64,000 nt of DNA from Promethearchaeia archaeon (GCA_029856155.1 JAHQWL010000052.1:1-64000); one strand, 5' to 3'; counted from the first letter of the stretch, positions 36,870 to 46,463 are shown. A program made the numbers and translations. Notes: generated by a model not told the origin, from the letters alone.

Positions 36870-37502
36870 ATGGGAAAACTAAAAATAGGAGCAATTGCAT
36901 CTGGTTCGGGCTCGAATTTTGAAGCAATAGTTAACGCATGTGAAACGGGGATTTTAAAAGATAAAGCAACTGTAAAAGTATTAATTTGTAATAAAGTTGG
37001 AGCTTATTGTATGGAAAGAGCTAAAAATCATAATATACCTTATGTTTTAATTGAATCAGACAAGCATAGAGGAACAAGAGAGGAATTTGACCAGAAAATG
37101 ATAGAGGTGCTAAAAAAATACGGAGGTGAACTTATTGTGCTTGTTGGTTACATGCGTTATATCAGTGAAATGTTCTTAGACCATTTTAAAGGGAATATTA
37201 TGAATATTCACCCGGCTCTTCTTCCGAGTTTTAAAGGTATGCATGCCCATGAAGACACATTAGCCTATGGCGTTAAGGTCTCGGGAGTAACTGTTCATTT
37301 TGTGGATATTCATGAAGATCATGGACCCATAATCATCCAAAAATGTGTGCCTGTTTATGATACAGATACTAAAGAGACTTTAGGCCCTCGAGTTTTAAAA
37401 TGGGAACATAAGGTTTTTCCAAAAGCCATAGAACTTTTCTGTGATGGGAGATTGCATATTGATGGAAGAATAGTACGTATTGATGGTGAAGTTAAATTAT
37501 AA
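36870..37502 (+). CDS. purN: Phosphoribosylglycinamide formyltransferase
   Basis: 210 residues, the GAR transformylase of purine synthesis using 10-formyl-tetrahydrofolate. Motifs seen: IASGSGSNFEAIVNAC (phosphate loop), VGYMRYISEMFLDHF, MNIHPALLPSFKGMHAHEDTL (catalytic Asn/His), GVTVHFVDIHEDHGPIIIQ (catalytic Asp). Many archaea use formate-dependent PurT instead, so PurN implies a folate-linked C1 supply. ATG start; single gene. Confidence 0.93.
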   Translation: MGKLKIGAIASGSGSNFEAIVNACETGILKDKATVKVLICNKVGAYCMERAKNHNIPYVLIESDKHRGTREEFDQKMIEVLKKYGGELIVLVGYMRYISEMFLDHFKGNIMNIHPALLPSFKGMHAHEDTLAYGVKVSGVTVHFVDIHEDHGPIIIQKCVPVYDTDTKETLGPRVLKWEHKVFPKAIELFCDGRLHIDGRIVRIDGEVKL

Positions 37503-37521
37503 ATTCCTCTTACTAATAATA

Positions 37522-37622
37522 GGGAAATGATTTTTTAATGTGCTATCTGACCCAACTGAAATTGATAATATTATTATCAATTAAATGAAGAAGATCTTGA
37601 GTAGCGAGAAAAATCATTTCCC
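37522..37622 (+). repeat. Nested inverted repeats upstream of the EF-2 paralogue
   Basis: GGGAAATGATTTTT (37522-37535) and AAAAATCATTTCCC (37609-37622) are a perfect 14-bp inverted repeat. Inside lies a second perfect one, AATTGATAATA (37560-37570) with TATTATCAATT (37572-37582). As RNA this is a long stem closing on a hairpin and a loop carrying two CTGA tetranucleotides. It could be a leader structure, a small RNA or a short transposon relic; no target-site duplication is visible. Confidence 0.55.
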
Positions 37623-37710
37623 GCTTATTTTCATTAAACATAAATCCTAAGATTTTAATCAAAGTATTTATAATCTTAAATAATATCGTAGAAATGTTAA
37701 TCATTGAAAA

Positions 37711-39900
37711 ATGCCGCATCGAAAGGAAATATCCGAAATACTGAATTTAATGGAGAAAACTGAGAATATTAGAAATTTTGGCCTTGTAGGTCATATAGAT
37801 CACGGAAAGACTACGCTTTCTGATTCTTTATTAAGTGAAGCGGGATTTTTATCACCGGATTTAGCAGGTGAAGCACGAGCTTTAGACTTTCTTGAAGAGG
37901 AACAAAGAAGAGGCATTACTATGAAATCTGCAAACATTTCTTTATATTATGAGAAATCTCTTGAAGGACATGATCCATTTCTTATTAATTTAGTTGATAC
38001 ACCAGGTCATTTGGATTTTAGCGGAAAAGTAACTCGTGCCTTAAGGCTAGTTGATGGTGTTGTTGTAGTAGTAGATGCCGTTGAGGAAGTAATTACACAA
38101 TCTGAAACGGTAATTAAGCAAGCTCTCCAAGAAGGAGTTAAACCAGTATTATTCATTAATAAAATAGATCGTTTAATAAGAGAATTGAAGCTTTCTGATG
38201 AAGAGATTAAAAAGAAATATATAAGGATAATTAAATCATTTAACATCCTAATAGAAAGATATGCCGAACATCCATTCAATAAACGATGGAAGGTATCTCC
38301 ACTAGCGGGAAATGTGGCATTTGGTTCAGCACTTCATAAATGGGGGTTTAATTTAAATATTTTAGAAAAAAGTGCTATAAAATTTAAAGATATTAGGGAA
38401 AGATATAATAAAGACACGTATACAAAAGAAACTTATGCTGACTTACCTATGTATCTTCCAATTCATAGAGCAATATTGGAAATGGTTGTCGATCATTTAC
38501 CAAATCCAAAAGAAGCGCAAAAATATAGAATTGAAAAGATATGGGATGGGGATATTAATTCTGAATTGGGAAAAGCTATGGTTAACTGTGATCCTAATGG
38601 TCCTTTTATAGTATGTTTAAGTAAAGTACAAGTAGATAAACATGGTTTAATCTCAACAGGAAGGATCTTTTCGGGGAGCTGTACAAATAAAAAGGAGATC
38701 TTTCTTTTAAATGAAAATAGTTATGATAGAATTCAAAGAATTGCTATCTTTATGGGACAGAGAAGGGAACAAGTTGAAAAAATACCTGTTGGGAATATAG
38801 TAGCGATAGAAGGGCTCAAAAGGATAAAAAGTGGGGAGACAATAATAGATAGTAATAGTATTGATGGAATGGTACCATTCGAAAGTGTGAAATATATCAC
38901 AACGCCCGTTGTGACTGTCTCCATTGAACCAGAATATCTAAGAGACCTTGAGAAAATGAAAGAATTAATTGAGAAGGTATTAATTGAAGATCCAAATTTA
39001 AGATTCGAAATTAATGAAGAAAATGGAGAATTCTTATTATCTGGGATGGGTCCATTACATCTTGAAGTTACAGCTAATGAAATTGGGAAAAGAGGAGTAA
39101 ATATATCCACTTCAGAACCTAGAGCCGTTTTTAAAGAATCTTGTCGTAAACATTCTTCTTTAATTTCAGTAAACTCTCCCAATGGTCAAGGATCTCTTAA
39201 ATTGAAAATTGAAAGATTAGATGATAAAACTATACGATTTTTTCGAAATATTGATTACAAAACAATAAAACCTTTTAGCAAATTAATAGAAATCTTGAAT
39301 GAAAAAACCTCTCTAGGTAAAGAAGAAGTCGAAAATTTCTTGATGTGTGATTATGATCAAAACATATTAATTTACAAGGGAGATTTTGAACTAACTGACT
39401 TTTATAAAGATATAATTTTTGAAATTGTTGAAAAAATTCATCTAAACGGTCCACTAAGTTCTGAAAAACTTACAGAAATTAAGATAGTTGTTGAGTCTTT
39501 AGATATTGAAAAGATCTCTCAAGAAAATATATTTAATGAATTATCAGTAATGTTCTATGAAGCAATAAAAGCAGGATTAATTGAAGCAGAATTAATTCTA
39601 TTGGAACCAATTTATCATACAATCATCCAACTCCCTCCGGATTACATTAAAAATACGATTACTTTACTTTCAAAATATTCTGCAAAGATTAAAAGTATAG
39701 ACCAAGATAAAGAATACCAAGCAGTTATTGAGATCTTAATGCCGGTAAGGCATTCAATCAAATTTGCTGAAGAAGTTCGATCAACTACATCTGGTAGAGC
39801 TTTTTGGCAGAATGAATTTTTTGCATTTATGGAGGTTCCAAAACACGAATATCAAAGACTTATTAAAGACATTAATTTTTTTAAAGGAATTTCCTGGTAA
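37711..39900 (+). CDS. Elongation factor 2 paralogue lacking the diphthamide loop
   Basis: 729 residues with the full EF-2 layout. G-domain motifs are intact: GHIDHGKTT (G1), RRGITMKSANIS (G2), VDTPGHLDFSG (G3), INKIDR (G4). Domains II-III (SGMGPLHLEV) and V (LLEPIYHTIIQLPPDYI, TTSGRAFWQNEFFAF) are present. In domain IV, where EF-2 normally has H-x-D-A-(I/V)-H-R-G-x-x-Q-(I/V)-(I/V)-P, this protein reads IKIVVESLDIEKISQENIF: the modified His and the loop are gone. It is best read as the aEF-2 paralogue described in some Asgard lineages, not the housekeeping factor. ATG start. Confidence 0.88.
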   Translation: MPHRKEISEILNLMEKTENIRNFGLVGHIDHGKTTLSDSLLSEAGFLSPDLAGEARALDFLEEEQRRGITMKSANISLYYEKSLEGHDPFLINLVDTPGHLDFSGKVTRALRLVDGVVVVVDAVEEVITQSETVIKQALQEGVKPVLFINKIDRLIRELKLSDEEIKKKYIRIIKSFNILIERYAEHPFNKRWKVSPLAGNVAFGSALHKWGFNLNILEKSAIKFKDIRERYNKDTYTKETYADLPMYLPIHRAILEMVVDHLPNPKEAQKYRIEKIWDGDINSELGKAMVNCDPNGPFIVCLSKVQVDKHGLISTGRIFSGSCTNKKEIFLLNENSYDRIQRIAIFMGQRREQVEKIPVGNIVAIEGLKRIKSGETIIDSNSIDGMVPFESVKYITTPVVTVSIEPEYLRDLEKMKELIEKVLIEDPNLRFEINEENGEFLLSGMGPLHLEVTANEIGKRGVNISTSEPRAVFKESCRKHSSLISVNSPNGQGSLKLKIERLDDKTIRFFRNIDYKTIKPFSKLIEILNEKTSLGKEEVENFLMCDYDQNILIYKGDFELTDFYKDIIFEIVEKIHLNGPLSSEKLTEIKIVVESLDIEKISQENIFNELSVMFYEAIKAGLIEAELILLEPIYHTIIQLPPDYIKNTITLLSKYSAKIKSIDQDKEYQAVIEILMPVRHSIKFAEEVRSTTSGRAFWQNEFFAFMEVPKHEYQRLIKDINFFKGISW

Positions 39901-39960
39901 AAATTTGATCTTTTCCTTCATATTCTTGCTTCTGAGACATTTTTTACGTACCTCTCTTTT

Positions 39961-40773
39961 TTAAATTATAAAATATTGGTTAATGTTATTTTCAAATTCG
40001 TTAAATGGAGTAACATCTCCATTAAACTCTTTTATATAATCTCGGAACTGATAAAGAAATTCATCTGCAATGAGACACATATACCTTTGAAGTAGAGAAT
40101 TCATGTTTTCTACTAAAAAGGCAAAAATAACCTTACTTTTTGATATAACGTGGAACTGCTGATTCCCAAAATTTATTTCTTTTAATTTCGCACCTGTTTC
40201 TTTTCCAATTATAGTATTTGAAAACGATAGCAGAGCTGAAATAAATCCCCCAATATGGACTTCGTGATCTGCTATATTTGAACGATTTTTATTAATTTTT
40301 GAAATAAAGGGACTTCCTGTGGAACCTAAGATAAAAATCGCAATAATCCCATCAGTTTTTGGGATTTCAATTTCGGATTCGAAGATCTTAGTTATTTCTA
40401 AGATTGATGCATTTGCAAGAATTTTCTTATTAATTTTTTTTGATAAAAAATACAGCTCTGGGAATTTAACTGAACGTTCTTTTTCTTCCATATATATTAT
40501 TACAGAAATATTATTTTCCTTTTTCTTAAAATACTGAATAAAAATTGTAAAATTATCTAAAGAGATAATTGAATTTCCTTGTTTTTTAGTAATAATTTCA
40601 TTTTTATATAATTCAAGAATGTTTTGTATTAGGGGCATTCCTATTCCTTTTTGAAAGATTATATTAAATTTTCCTCCAGCATCAATTTCTGAGATTGTTA
40701 ATAAACCATAACCCAGCATTTGCAGTTTTTCTGAATTATTATTACTGTTTTGAGCCTTATTCATAGGTATCAT
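39961..40773 (-). CDS. Longin-like domain protein, putative
   Basis: 270 residues that read as two similar alpha/beta halves. Half one: YGLLTISEIDAGGKFNIIFQ ... FTIFIQYFKKKENNISVIIY. Half two: GIIAIFILGSTGSPFISKI ... EVHIGGFISALLSFSNTII, INFGNQQFHVISKSKVIFAFLV, then a long helix (QRYMCLIADEFLYQFRDYI). This beta-beta-alpha-beta-beta-beta-alpha pattern is that of longin/Roadblock folds used in eukaryotic trafficking GTPase regulators (Mon1, Fuzzy, SRX). Assignment is by fold pattern only; ATG start. Confidence 0.55.
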   Translation of the reverse strand: MIPMNKAQNSNNNSEKLQMLGYGLLTISEIDAGGKFNIIFQKGIGMPLIQNILELYKNEIITKKQGNSIISLDNFTIFIQYFKKKENNISVIIYMEEKERSVKFPELYFLSKKINKKILANASILEITKIFESEIEIPKTDGIIAIFILGSTGSPFISKINKNRSNIADHEVHIGGFISALLSFSNTIIGKETGAKLKEINFGNQQFHVISKSKVIFAFLVENMNSLLQRYMCLIADEFLYQFRDYIKEFNGDVTPFNEFENNINQYFII

Positions 40774-41265
40774 ATTTTCTTCATACGGGTTTTTTATAGA
40801 TTCTGTGTTTATGAATAATGACCATGATTTTTCGATAATATTACAATTCTCTAATATAAAATAGTTAACACCAAACCAAATTTTTGTTGTAAAATATTAG
40901 TCGTTCTTTTAGTTTTTTAGTATTTTTCTTAATTATGAACTAAAAGATTTATATCGGAAAATATATATAAAGTTATTGTTATAAAAAAATGTTATCCAAA
41001 TGTAAAACACATTTTTTTTTTACATTTAATAAAATCAAATTGAGATTTGTCATCAGGGATATATACGCCTTTTTTTTAAATATAACCCTGTATTTTGAAT
41101 AAGTATATAGATGTTGACTATGACAATGATTTAAATATCTCAAAAAAAATTACATAATTAATAGATCTTTGAATGTCAAATTTCATTTAAAAATATATGA
41201 TTACATACAAATAATAGATTTGAACACAAAAACATTATTACAAATACTGAAGATAAGACATTATC
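40774..41265. other. Gene-free AT-rich spacer with a small hairpin
   Basis: About 490 bases without a credible gene. AAATGTAAAA (40998-41007) and TTTTACATTT (41018-41027) form a 10-bp inverted repeat that may terminate or regulate transcription. Otherwise nothing seen. Confidence 0.4.
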
Positions 41266-41908
41266 ATGACTATTCAAGATAGAATAAAACCAGGAGGCGA
41301 TGAGTTTTTAGAAGAAATTCTAATTAGGTGTCCAAAATATTCGAACAATAAAAAGATAAAGATTCTCATAAAAGTAATTAACAGAGTAAACAATTGACTA
41401 CAATCTCAATTCCCTCAAATTAATGTTGCGACCATAGTTTTCAAGCTTTCGTTGACAAAAACTTCATTGTTAGAGGTTATCAGACTGTTGATTTTGAATT
41501 CACTCACATGGAGTTTTATGAAAGTAGTGATAACAAAGATGATACAAAAGACTTTACACTTTTACCAATCTTCCAAAAAATAATCCAATGTTAAGAGATT
41601 GTATAGAAGATAAAGAAGTAATCGGTTCAGCTATTTTCACCCTAATATGGAAAGTTATATATTCCTCATTACTTCAAACAACATTATTTAATATAATTCG
41701 AGAATTTGAAGTTAGAAATGAAAAAAATTTAATTGTTTTGAAGAAGATGTACCTTGAGCTTGAAAATAGTGAAAAATTTATTTCCAAATTCATGGAAATT
41801 AATGGAATGAAATTTAACCTAGTTTTGATGTTTTCTTTTCGCGTCAAATTTGGTATGGGTAATCTTTATCTGCGCGATGTATTAAGAAAAATAGAGAGAT
41901 TAATTTAA
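41266..41908 (+). pseudogene. Probable decayed gene with frameshifts
   Basis: A 43-codon ORF starts at 41266 (MTIQDRIKPGGDEFLEEILI) and stops at 41397. A second frame just after it reads sensibly (FVDKNFIVRGYQTVDFEF, then FTLLPIFQKII) without a start. A third frame runs 41588-41908 (106 codons; MLRDCIEDKEVIGSAIFTLI). The three pieces follow one another on one strand in different frames, as in a gene broken by indels; I cannot name the parent family. The last piece alone could still be a small gene. Confidence 0.35.
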
Positions 41909-42291
41909 TTTATATGTTAATCAATCTTTTATTTATCATTTTTAGTTAAACTGATTAAAGAAATTAACAAAAATGTGGTAATTCTTCAATAAATTAAGAA
42001 ACATCCATTATTTAAACAATATTTATTTTTTTTACCCACAAAACCAAATATAAATGATTTATTGATAAAAATTAGAGTATAAATGGAACAACTTTTTATT
42101 TAAAACTCTAAAATTTAATATCAAAAAACAACTATCATTTACAATTTTGCCACAAAAATTATTTTAAATTATTTACCAACCTATTTTTGTATGTAAATAT
42201 CAATTTTTAAATATAAAACCGAAAGCATTTATAAATTAAAATATACTTTTAATTTAAATAAATAAATTTTAATTTAATTGAGAGATCAGAT
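41909..42291. other. AT-rich spacer without visible features
   Basis: 383 bases, almost entirely A and T, no ORF over 30 codons and no strong inverted repeat. It should include the promoter of the 42292 gene. Confidence 0.4.
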
Positions 42292-42546
42292 ATGTTTACA
42301 AAAGAAGATGATATTGATAAAAAAATGGTACTATGTAAAAATATTTTAGATGATACGTATGAGATCTTGGAGTTATTGAAACCATTGATTCCACTCTTAC
42401 TGAAAATGGAAGAAGCTAAAAAATATAGAGAGAACGGGACTTTTGAAAGAGTTGCATCTTTATTTGGTGAAATCTCTGATTTATGTAAAGAAATTGAATG
42501 TAGTTCTTCAGCTTCAAGTATAAATTTTGAAAATTTAGGGAATTAA
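42292..42546 (+). CDS. Small acidic helical protein
   Basis: 84 residues, mostly helical, acidic, with three Cys (LCK, LCKEIEC) and no known motif: KNILDDTYEILELLKPLIPLLLKMEEAKKY then FERVASLFGEISDLCKEIEC. ATG start with GAGAG upstream. The amphipathic first helix could dimerise. No family recognised. Confidence 0.55.
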   Translation: MFTKEDDIDKKMVLCKNILDDTYEILELLKPLIPLLLKMEEAKKYRENGTFERVASLFGEISDLCKEIECSSSASSINFENLGN

Positions 42547-42647
42547 ATTATCAATTGAGTCAATTTATCATTTTTCAAAAATTAATTTACTGTAAAGAGA
42601 GATTTAAAGCGATTTAACTTTTTATTGATTTAATAAGTCTATTAAAG

Positions 42648-42731
42648 TGCGCCCGCCGGGAATTGAACCCGGGACACTGACTTGGGAAGCCAGTATATTG
42701 CGTCTGCACATTACGCCTATACGACGAGCGC
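42648..42731 (-). tRNA. tRNA-Gly (CCC anticodon) with enlarged D-loop, possibly intron-bearing
   Basis: Minus strand: acceptor GCGCTCG/CGGGCGC with discriminator A, anticodon stem CTGGC/GTCAG with loop TTCCCAA (anticodon CCC), T-arm CCGGG-TTCAATT-CCCGG. The D-stem GTAT/ATAT encloses 20 bases, AGGCGTAATGTGCAGACGCA, where 8-11 are usual. The excess of about 12 bases contains GCGT and ACGC that could pair. A short intron at a non-canonical D-loop site is the simplest explanation. Confidence 0.85.
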
Positions 42732-43047
42732 AAAATTTTATAAACGTTCTACTAATTAAGTTTTACCACAGAAATATATATAAAAATAATTTGGGTTAAT
42801 AATTAAAACTTTATGTTACACAAGCTATAACTTTATTTCGTACCAGTATATAGTACAAATAGACAATATACTTAGAAATATAACTGCATATTTTTGTTTC
42901 TATTATATAGTTTGTATTTAAAGATGGCAAATTTTTAGAGATCTATAATAATTTTAGCTTAAAGGAAAATTGATCGACAGGGCTTGAAAAGTATACAAAT
43001 TTATGAAAAATCAATAACCTAATAATGAAAATATTGAGGAACTTAGT
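42732..43047. other. Spacer between tRNA-Gly and the histidine kinase
   Basis: 316 bases, AT-rich. It holds divergent promoters for the tRNA and the kinase gene; no ORF or repeat stands out. Confidence 0.4.
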
Positions 43048-44565
43048 GTGCCGGAGGAATCTAAACGTAATGAGAAACAATTGAGTAAATCTGAAGAAAC
43101 TTATAAATTAATTTTGGATAATGCCAATGATTTAATTACAATTATTAATGAAAATTTAATATATGAATACATCAATGAGAAAGCTTATTTTGATTTATTA
43201 GGGTATAATAAAGAAGATATAATTGGAAAAACTCCACTCACTCCATTACATCCAGATGATGTGAAGAAAGCGACTAAAGTACTGAGAGATGGATTTAAAT
43301 ATGGTGAAGGAAGGGATGAAATGAGGTTAAGACATAAAGATGGTCATTACGTCTGGTTTGAACATAAAGGGAAATCGTTTATTGATACTAATGGAAAGAG
43401 GAAATCAATAATAATTTCAAGAGATATTACAGAACGAAAGAAAGCAGAACAAAAATCTAGGGAATCAGAAGAAAAATATCGCTTAATTTCTGAAAATGCT
43501 AATGATTTAATTTTTATTCTCGATCAAAATTTAAAAATTAAATATGTGAACGAAAAACCATTATTAAATCTGACAGGTTATTCAGTTGATGAAATTATTG
43601 GAAAAAGGGCATTGAATTATATACATTTAGATGATGTTGAAATGGCTTTAAAAATATTTACGGAAGCATTTAATAAAGAGGGTCATGGAACCATAGATGC
43701 AAGGGTAAAGCATAAAAAGGGACACTTTATACATGTAGAAATAAATGGAAGTTTATTTCATAACGAAAAGGGTCAGCCACGAGCTCTTTTAATTACTAGA
43801 GATATTACAGAACGTAAAAAAGCTGAAAATGTTAAAAACGAAGAATATAAGAAATTAGAAGAATTAAGCGAAATAAAAAGTGAATCATTATTGAGAGCCT
43901 CTCATGAACTCAAAACTCCTTTAAGCTCTGTTTATGCCGCATCCCAACTTCTCTTGAAGAATTTCAATCAACAATTAGGAGAGGACGGACTAAAACTCAT
44001 TGAAATCATATATAGAGGTAGTCAAAAATTAAGACATTTAATTGCAAATATGCTGGATGTATCAAGGCTAAAATCAAACGAATTGAATTTGAATTTGAAT
44101 GAAGAAAATCTTGTTGAAATCATAAATAACTGTATTAACGATTTAAAACTCTGGGCTGATAAGAGAAATCTTATTTTAAAAGCTGATTTACCTGAAAAGT
44201 CTATTTTAAGGGTTGATAAAATTAAAGTCGAACAGGTACTAATTAATCTATTATCTAATGCAATAAAATATACACCCCCAAATGGAAAAATTCTAATAAA
44301 TTTAAATGTTAGTGAAAATTACATAGAAATTTCGATTAAAGATACTGGTATTGGTTTAACTAAGAAAGAAAAGGAATTATTATTTCAAAAATTTGGGAAG
44401 AGTATAAGAGTATATAACGGTTCAGATATTGAAACTGGAGGTTCAGGTTTAGGTTTATATATATCAAAAGAAATCGTAGAACTTCACAATGGGAAGATTT
44501 TAGTGGAATCTAAAGGAAGAAATATGGGCTCAACTTTTATAGTAAAATTACCTAGATCTATATAA
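43048..44565 (+). CDS. PAS-PAS sensor histidine kinase
   Basis: 505 residues, soluble. Two PAS domains (about 17-135 and 143-262) each end in the PAC signature SRDITERKKAE or TRDITERKKAE. Then HisKA with the phospho-acceptor box SLLRASHELKTPLSS, and HATPase_c with LINLLSNAIKYTPP (N box), IKDTGIGLTKKE (G1) and GGSGLGLYISKEIV (G2). It lacks membrane helices and a receiver domain, so it should sense a cytoplasmic signal and phosphorylate an unlinked regulator. No response regulator lies nearby. GTG start. Confidence 0.95.
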   Translation: MPEESKRNEKQLSKSEETYKLILDNANDLITIINENLIYEYINEKAYFDLLGYNKEDIIGKTPLTPLHPDDVKKATKVLRDGFKYGEGRDEMRLRHKDGHYVWFEHKGKSFIDTNGKRKSIIISRDITERKKAEQKSRESEEKYRLISENANDLIFILDQNLKIKYVNEKPLLNLTGYSVDEIIGKRALNYIHLDDVEMALKIFTEAFNKEGHGTIDARVKHKKGHFIHVEINGSLFHNEKGQPRALLITRDITERKKAENVKNEEYKKLEELSEIKSESLLRASHELKTPLSSVYAASQLLLKNFNQQLGEDGLKLIEIIYRGSQKLRHLIANMLDVSRLKSNELNLNLNEENLVEIINNCINDLKLWADKRNLILKADLPEKSILRVDKIKVEQVLINLLSNAIKYTPPNGKILINLNVSENYIEISIKDTGIGLTKKEKELLFQKFGKSIRVYNGSDIETGGSGLGLYISKEIVELHNGKILVESKGRNMGSTFIVKLPRSI

Positions 44566-45011
44566 TTCCTTTATTTTTCGAAATCCTTATTATTTTTTTC
44601 ATTTTATTTTTAATATTAAAGATTGCTTCAGCAATTATGTAGCATAAATCCCTTAATTTGAATTATTGATTTCGTTAAAATGGCGAAAGAATGGGAGATA
44701 AAGGAGGATTTAATATGATAATAACATCACTAACCAAGAAATAAAATAAAATAGCTTTATAGATTTAATGAGTTCTGAGTTAAACTCAAAACTTAAATCA
44801 TATATAATTTTTTTTAGTTAACCAATTTCATTTTATGTTCAAAATTTCTTAATATTTGCGAACTCTTAAAGTCTTTCCATCAAAAACAACAAATTTCAAG
44901 ACTTTTTTTATTGTTTATTTTTGGACAGAATTATTAAATATAAAAATATCATATTTAATCATAGTCTATAAAATTCTTACAAGATAATTAAAATTTTAAT
45001 TTTTGATTTAT
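44566..45011. other. Spacer with a strong Shine-Dalgarno but no gene
   Basis: 446 bases. AAGGAGG at about 44701 precedes ATG ATAATAACATCACTAACC, which stops after nine codons. It may be the leftover start of a lost gene. No other feature seen. Confidence 0.4.
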
Positions 45012-45500
45012 ATGAAGTTAAAATATCTATTATTCTCAAGTCTGACATTTTTAATTTTAATTACAATTTCATTCCAAAATTCAGTGGCAATTTTTAAAAA
45101 TGATGGACCTTTACATATTAACGGAGAACCTGATACTACCTATTTAAAGCCTGGAGAAACAATCACAATTAGTTGGTCAATAACAGTTGATGAGTCTCAT
45201 TCTGCATCTGAGATTTCATGGTCAGTATCGGGACCAGGTGTGAATCAACAAGGAACAGGTCATTCCTTCTCATGTACGGCAAGTGCTCCTAATCAAGAAG
45301 GAGAGACTAATCATTATTTAGGTACCGCAAGTTATAAAGATTATGATGTGGGAGATTTATGTGGAGTAACCGCTACAAATGATGAGTCCCTCTTAGATAA
45401 CATTGAAGTTCCGGGTTTTGAAATATACACGTTTCTAAGCATATTCATGTTTTTAGCAGGAATTGTAATTGTAGTTTATAAGCGCAAATTTACTCAATAA
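45012..45500 (+). CDS. Secreted Ig-like protein with PGF-type C-terminal anchor
   Basis: 162 residues. Signal peptide (YLLFSSLTFLILITISF), then a single beta-sandwich domain (YLKPGETITISWSITVDESH; ISWSVSGPGVNQQGTGHSF), then PGFEIYTFLSIFMFLAGIVI and a YKRKF end. The tail has the same layout as the end of the 20558 protein (PGY, hydrophobic helix, basic cluster), as expected for an archaeal sorting or anchoring signal. The track starts at TTG 45003; ATG 45012 gives a cleaner signal peptide. Confidence 0.8.
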   Translation: MKLKYLLFSSLTFLILITISFQNSVAIFKNDGPLHINGEPDTTYLKPGETITISWSITVDESHSASEISWSVSGPGVNQQGTGHSFSCTASAPNQEGETNHYLGTASYKDYDVGDLCGVTATNDESLLDNIEVPGFEIYTFLSIFMFLAGIVIVVYKRKFTQ

Positions 45501-45681
45501 AATATCATATGTTTTGGATATCTTTCTTTTCCAATTAAATATTTAAAGTATTCTTTTTTATTTCTTTTTTGTTTTATTATCAATTTAATATCTACTGAAT
45601 GAGTTAAATTCAAATTTTATAAATTACCCATCCCGAATTTGACGCGAAATGAATTTGTAAATCATAAAGAAAATTTTAATT

Positions 45682-45710
45682 AAGTAAAACATGTAGGAAA
45701 AATAATATGA
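45682..45710 (+). repeat. Leader repeat, copy 1
   Basis: AAGTAAAACATGTAGGAAAAATAATATGA recurs at 46464-46492. In this copy its ATG (45707) opens only MNLV followed by a stop, and the real gene starts at 45752, so the leader has been separated from its gene by about 45 bases. Confidence 0.75.
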
Positions 45711-45751
45711 ATTTAGTTTAAATTCATAATAAAATATAAAATATCATTCTA

Positions 45752-46402
45752 ATGACGAAAGTTGATTCAGTTATCGAAAAGTTGAACAATATTATTCCAG
45801 GAAGCTTATTTGGGTTGTTTTCAATTATTTCGGGAATATTAGGGGATATTATTTCACGTATAATGTATCCCGGATATAATTTCATGAGGATGGCTGTAAG
45901 CGATTTATGTTTAGGACCAGGGGGATTGTTTTTTAAACTTGGAAACATATTTTCAGGTATTTTCGCTTTAGTTTTTGTCAATTATCTTGGAAGAACTTTC
46001 ACTGAGGGCAACATTAATCCGAAACTAAGAAAAACTGCGATAATTTGCGCAGATATTTCATGTATAGGTTTTATTTTTTTAGGAATTTTTTGTGGTTCGA
46101 ATTTGATAATAGCCTATATTCATGGTATTTCTGCTATAACCAGTATGGGATTTGGATTTTGCTACATTACTTTTTATAACATATTCATGATAAAAGACTC
46201 TAAATATTCAAATTCGCTAGGTTATTTTGGGTTTAGCGTTTCTTTTATTTTTGGTTTATTAATTACCCTCTTTCTCCTACACATTCTGCCAGTTTTAAGG
46301 TTTATAATGGTTGTATTACCCTTGATTGAGTGGGTGAATACCATTGCTTTGATTATCTGGTATCTAATCATCCCATTTTACATGATTCATAAGAAGATTT
46401 AA
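45752..46402 (+). CDS. DUF998-like membrane protein, copy 1
   Basis: 216 residues, six membrane helices. The N-terminal part KLNNIIPGSLFGLFSIISGILGD and MYPGYNFMRMAVSDLCLGPGGLFFKLGN matches the DUF998 family pattern (PGY, then a small-residue motif in the first loop). Function of DUF998 is unknown. It is paralogous to the next gene over its full length. ATG 45752 aligns with ATG 46489 of the sibling. Confidence 0.75.
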   Translation: MTKVDSVIEKLNNIIPGSLFGLFSIISGILGDIISRIMYPGYNFMRMAVSDLCLGPGGLFFKLGNIFSGIFALVFVNYLGRTFTEGNINPKLRKTAIICADISCIGFIFLGIFCGSNLIIAYIHGISAITSMGFGFCYITFYNIFMIKDSKYSNSLGYFGFSVSFIFGLLITLFLLHILPVLRFIMVVLPLIEWVNTIALIIWYLIIPFYMIHKKI

Positions 46403-46463
46403 TCTTGAAAAAGACACGCTCCTTTATAATATAATATTTTAAGTTAAAAAGAAAATTTTTATA

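Noticed and set aside
37522-37622. C/D box sRNA
   Set aside because: Two CTGA tetranucleotides are present but no convincing C box (RTGATGA) in the right place.
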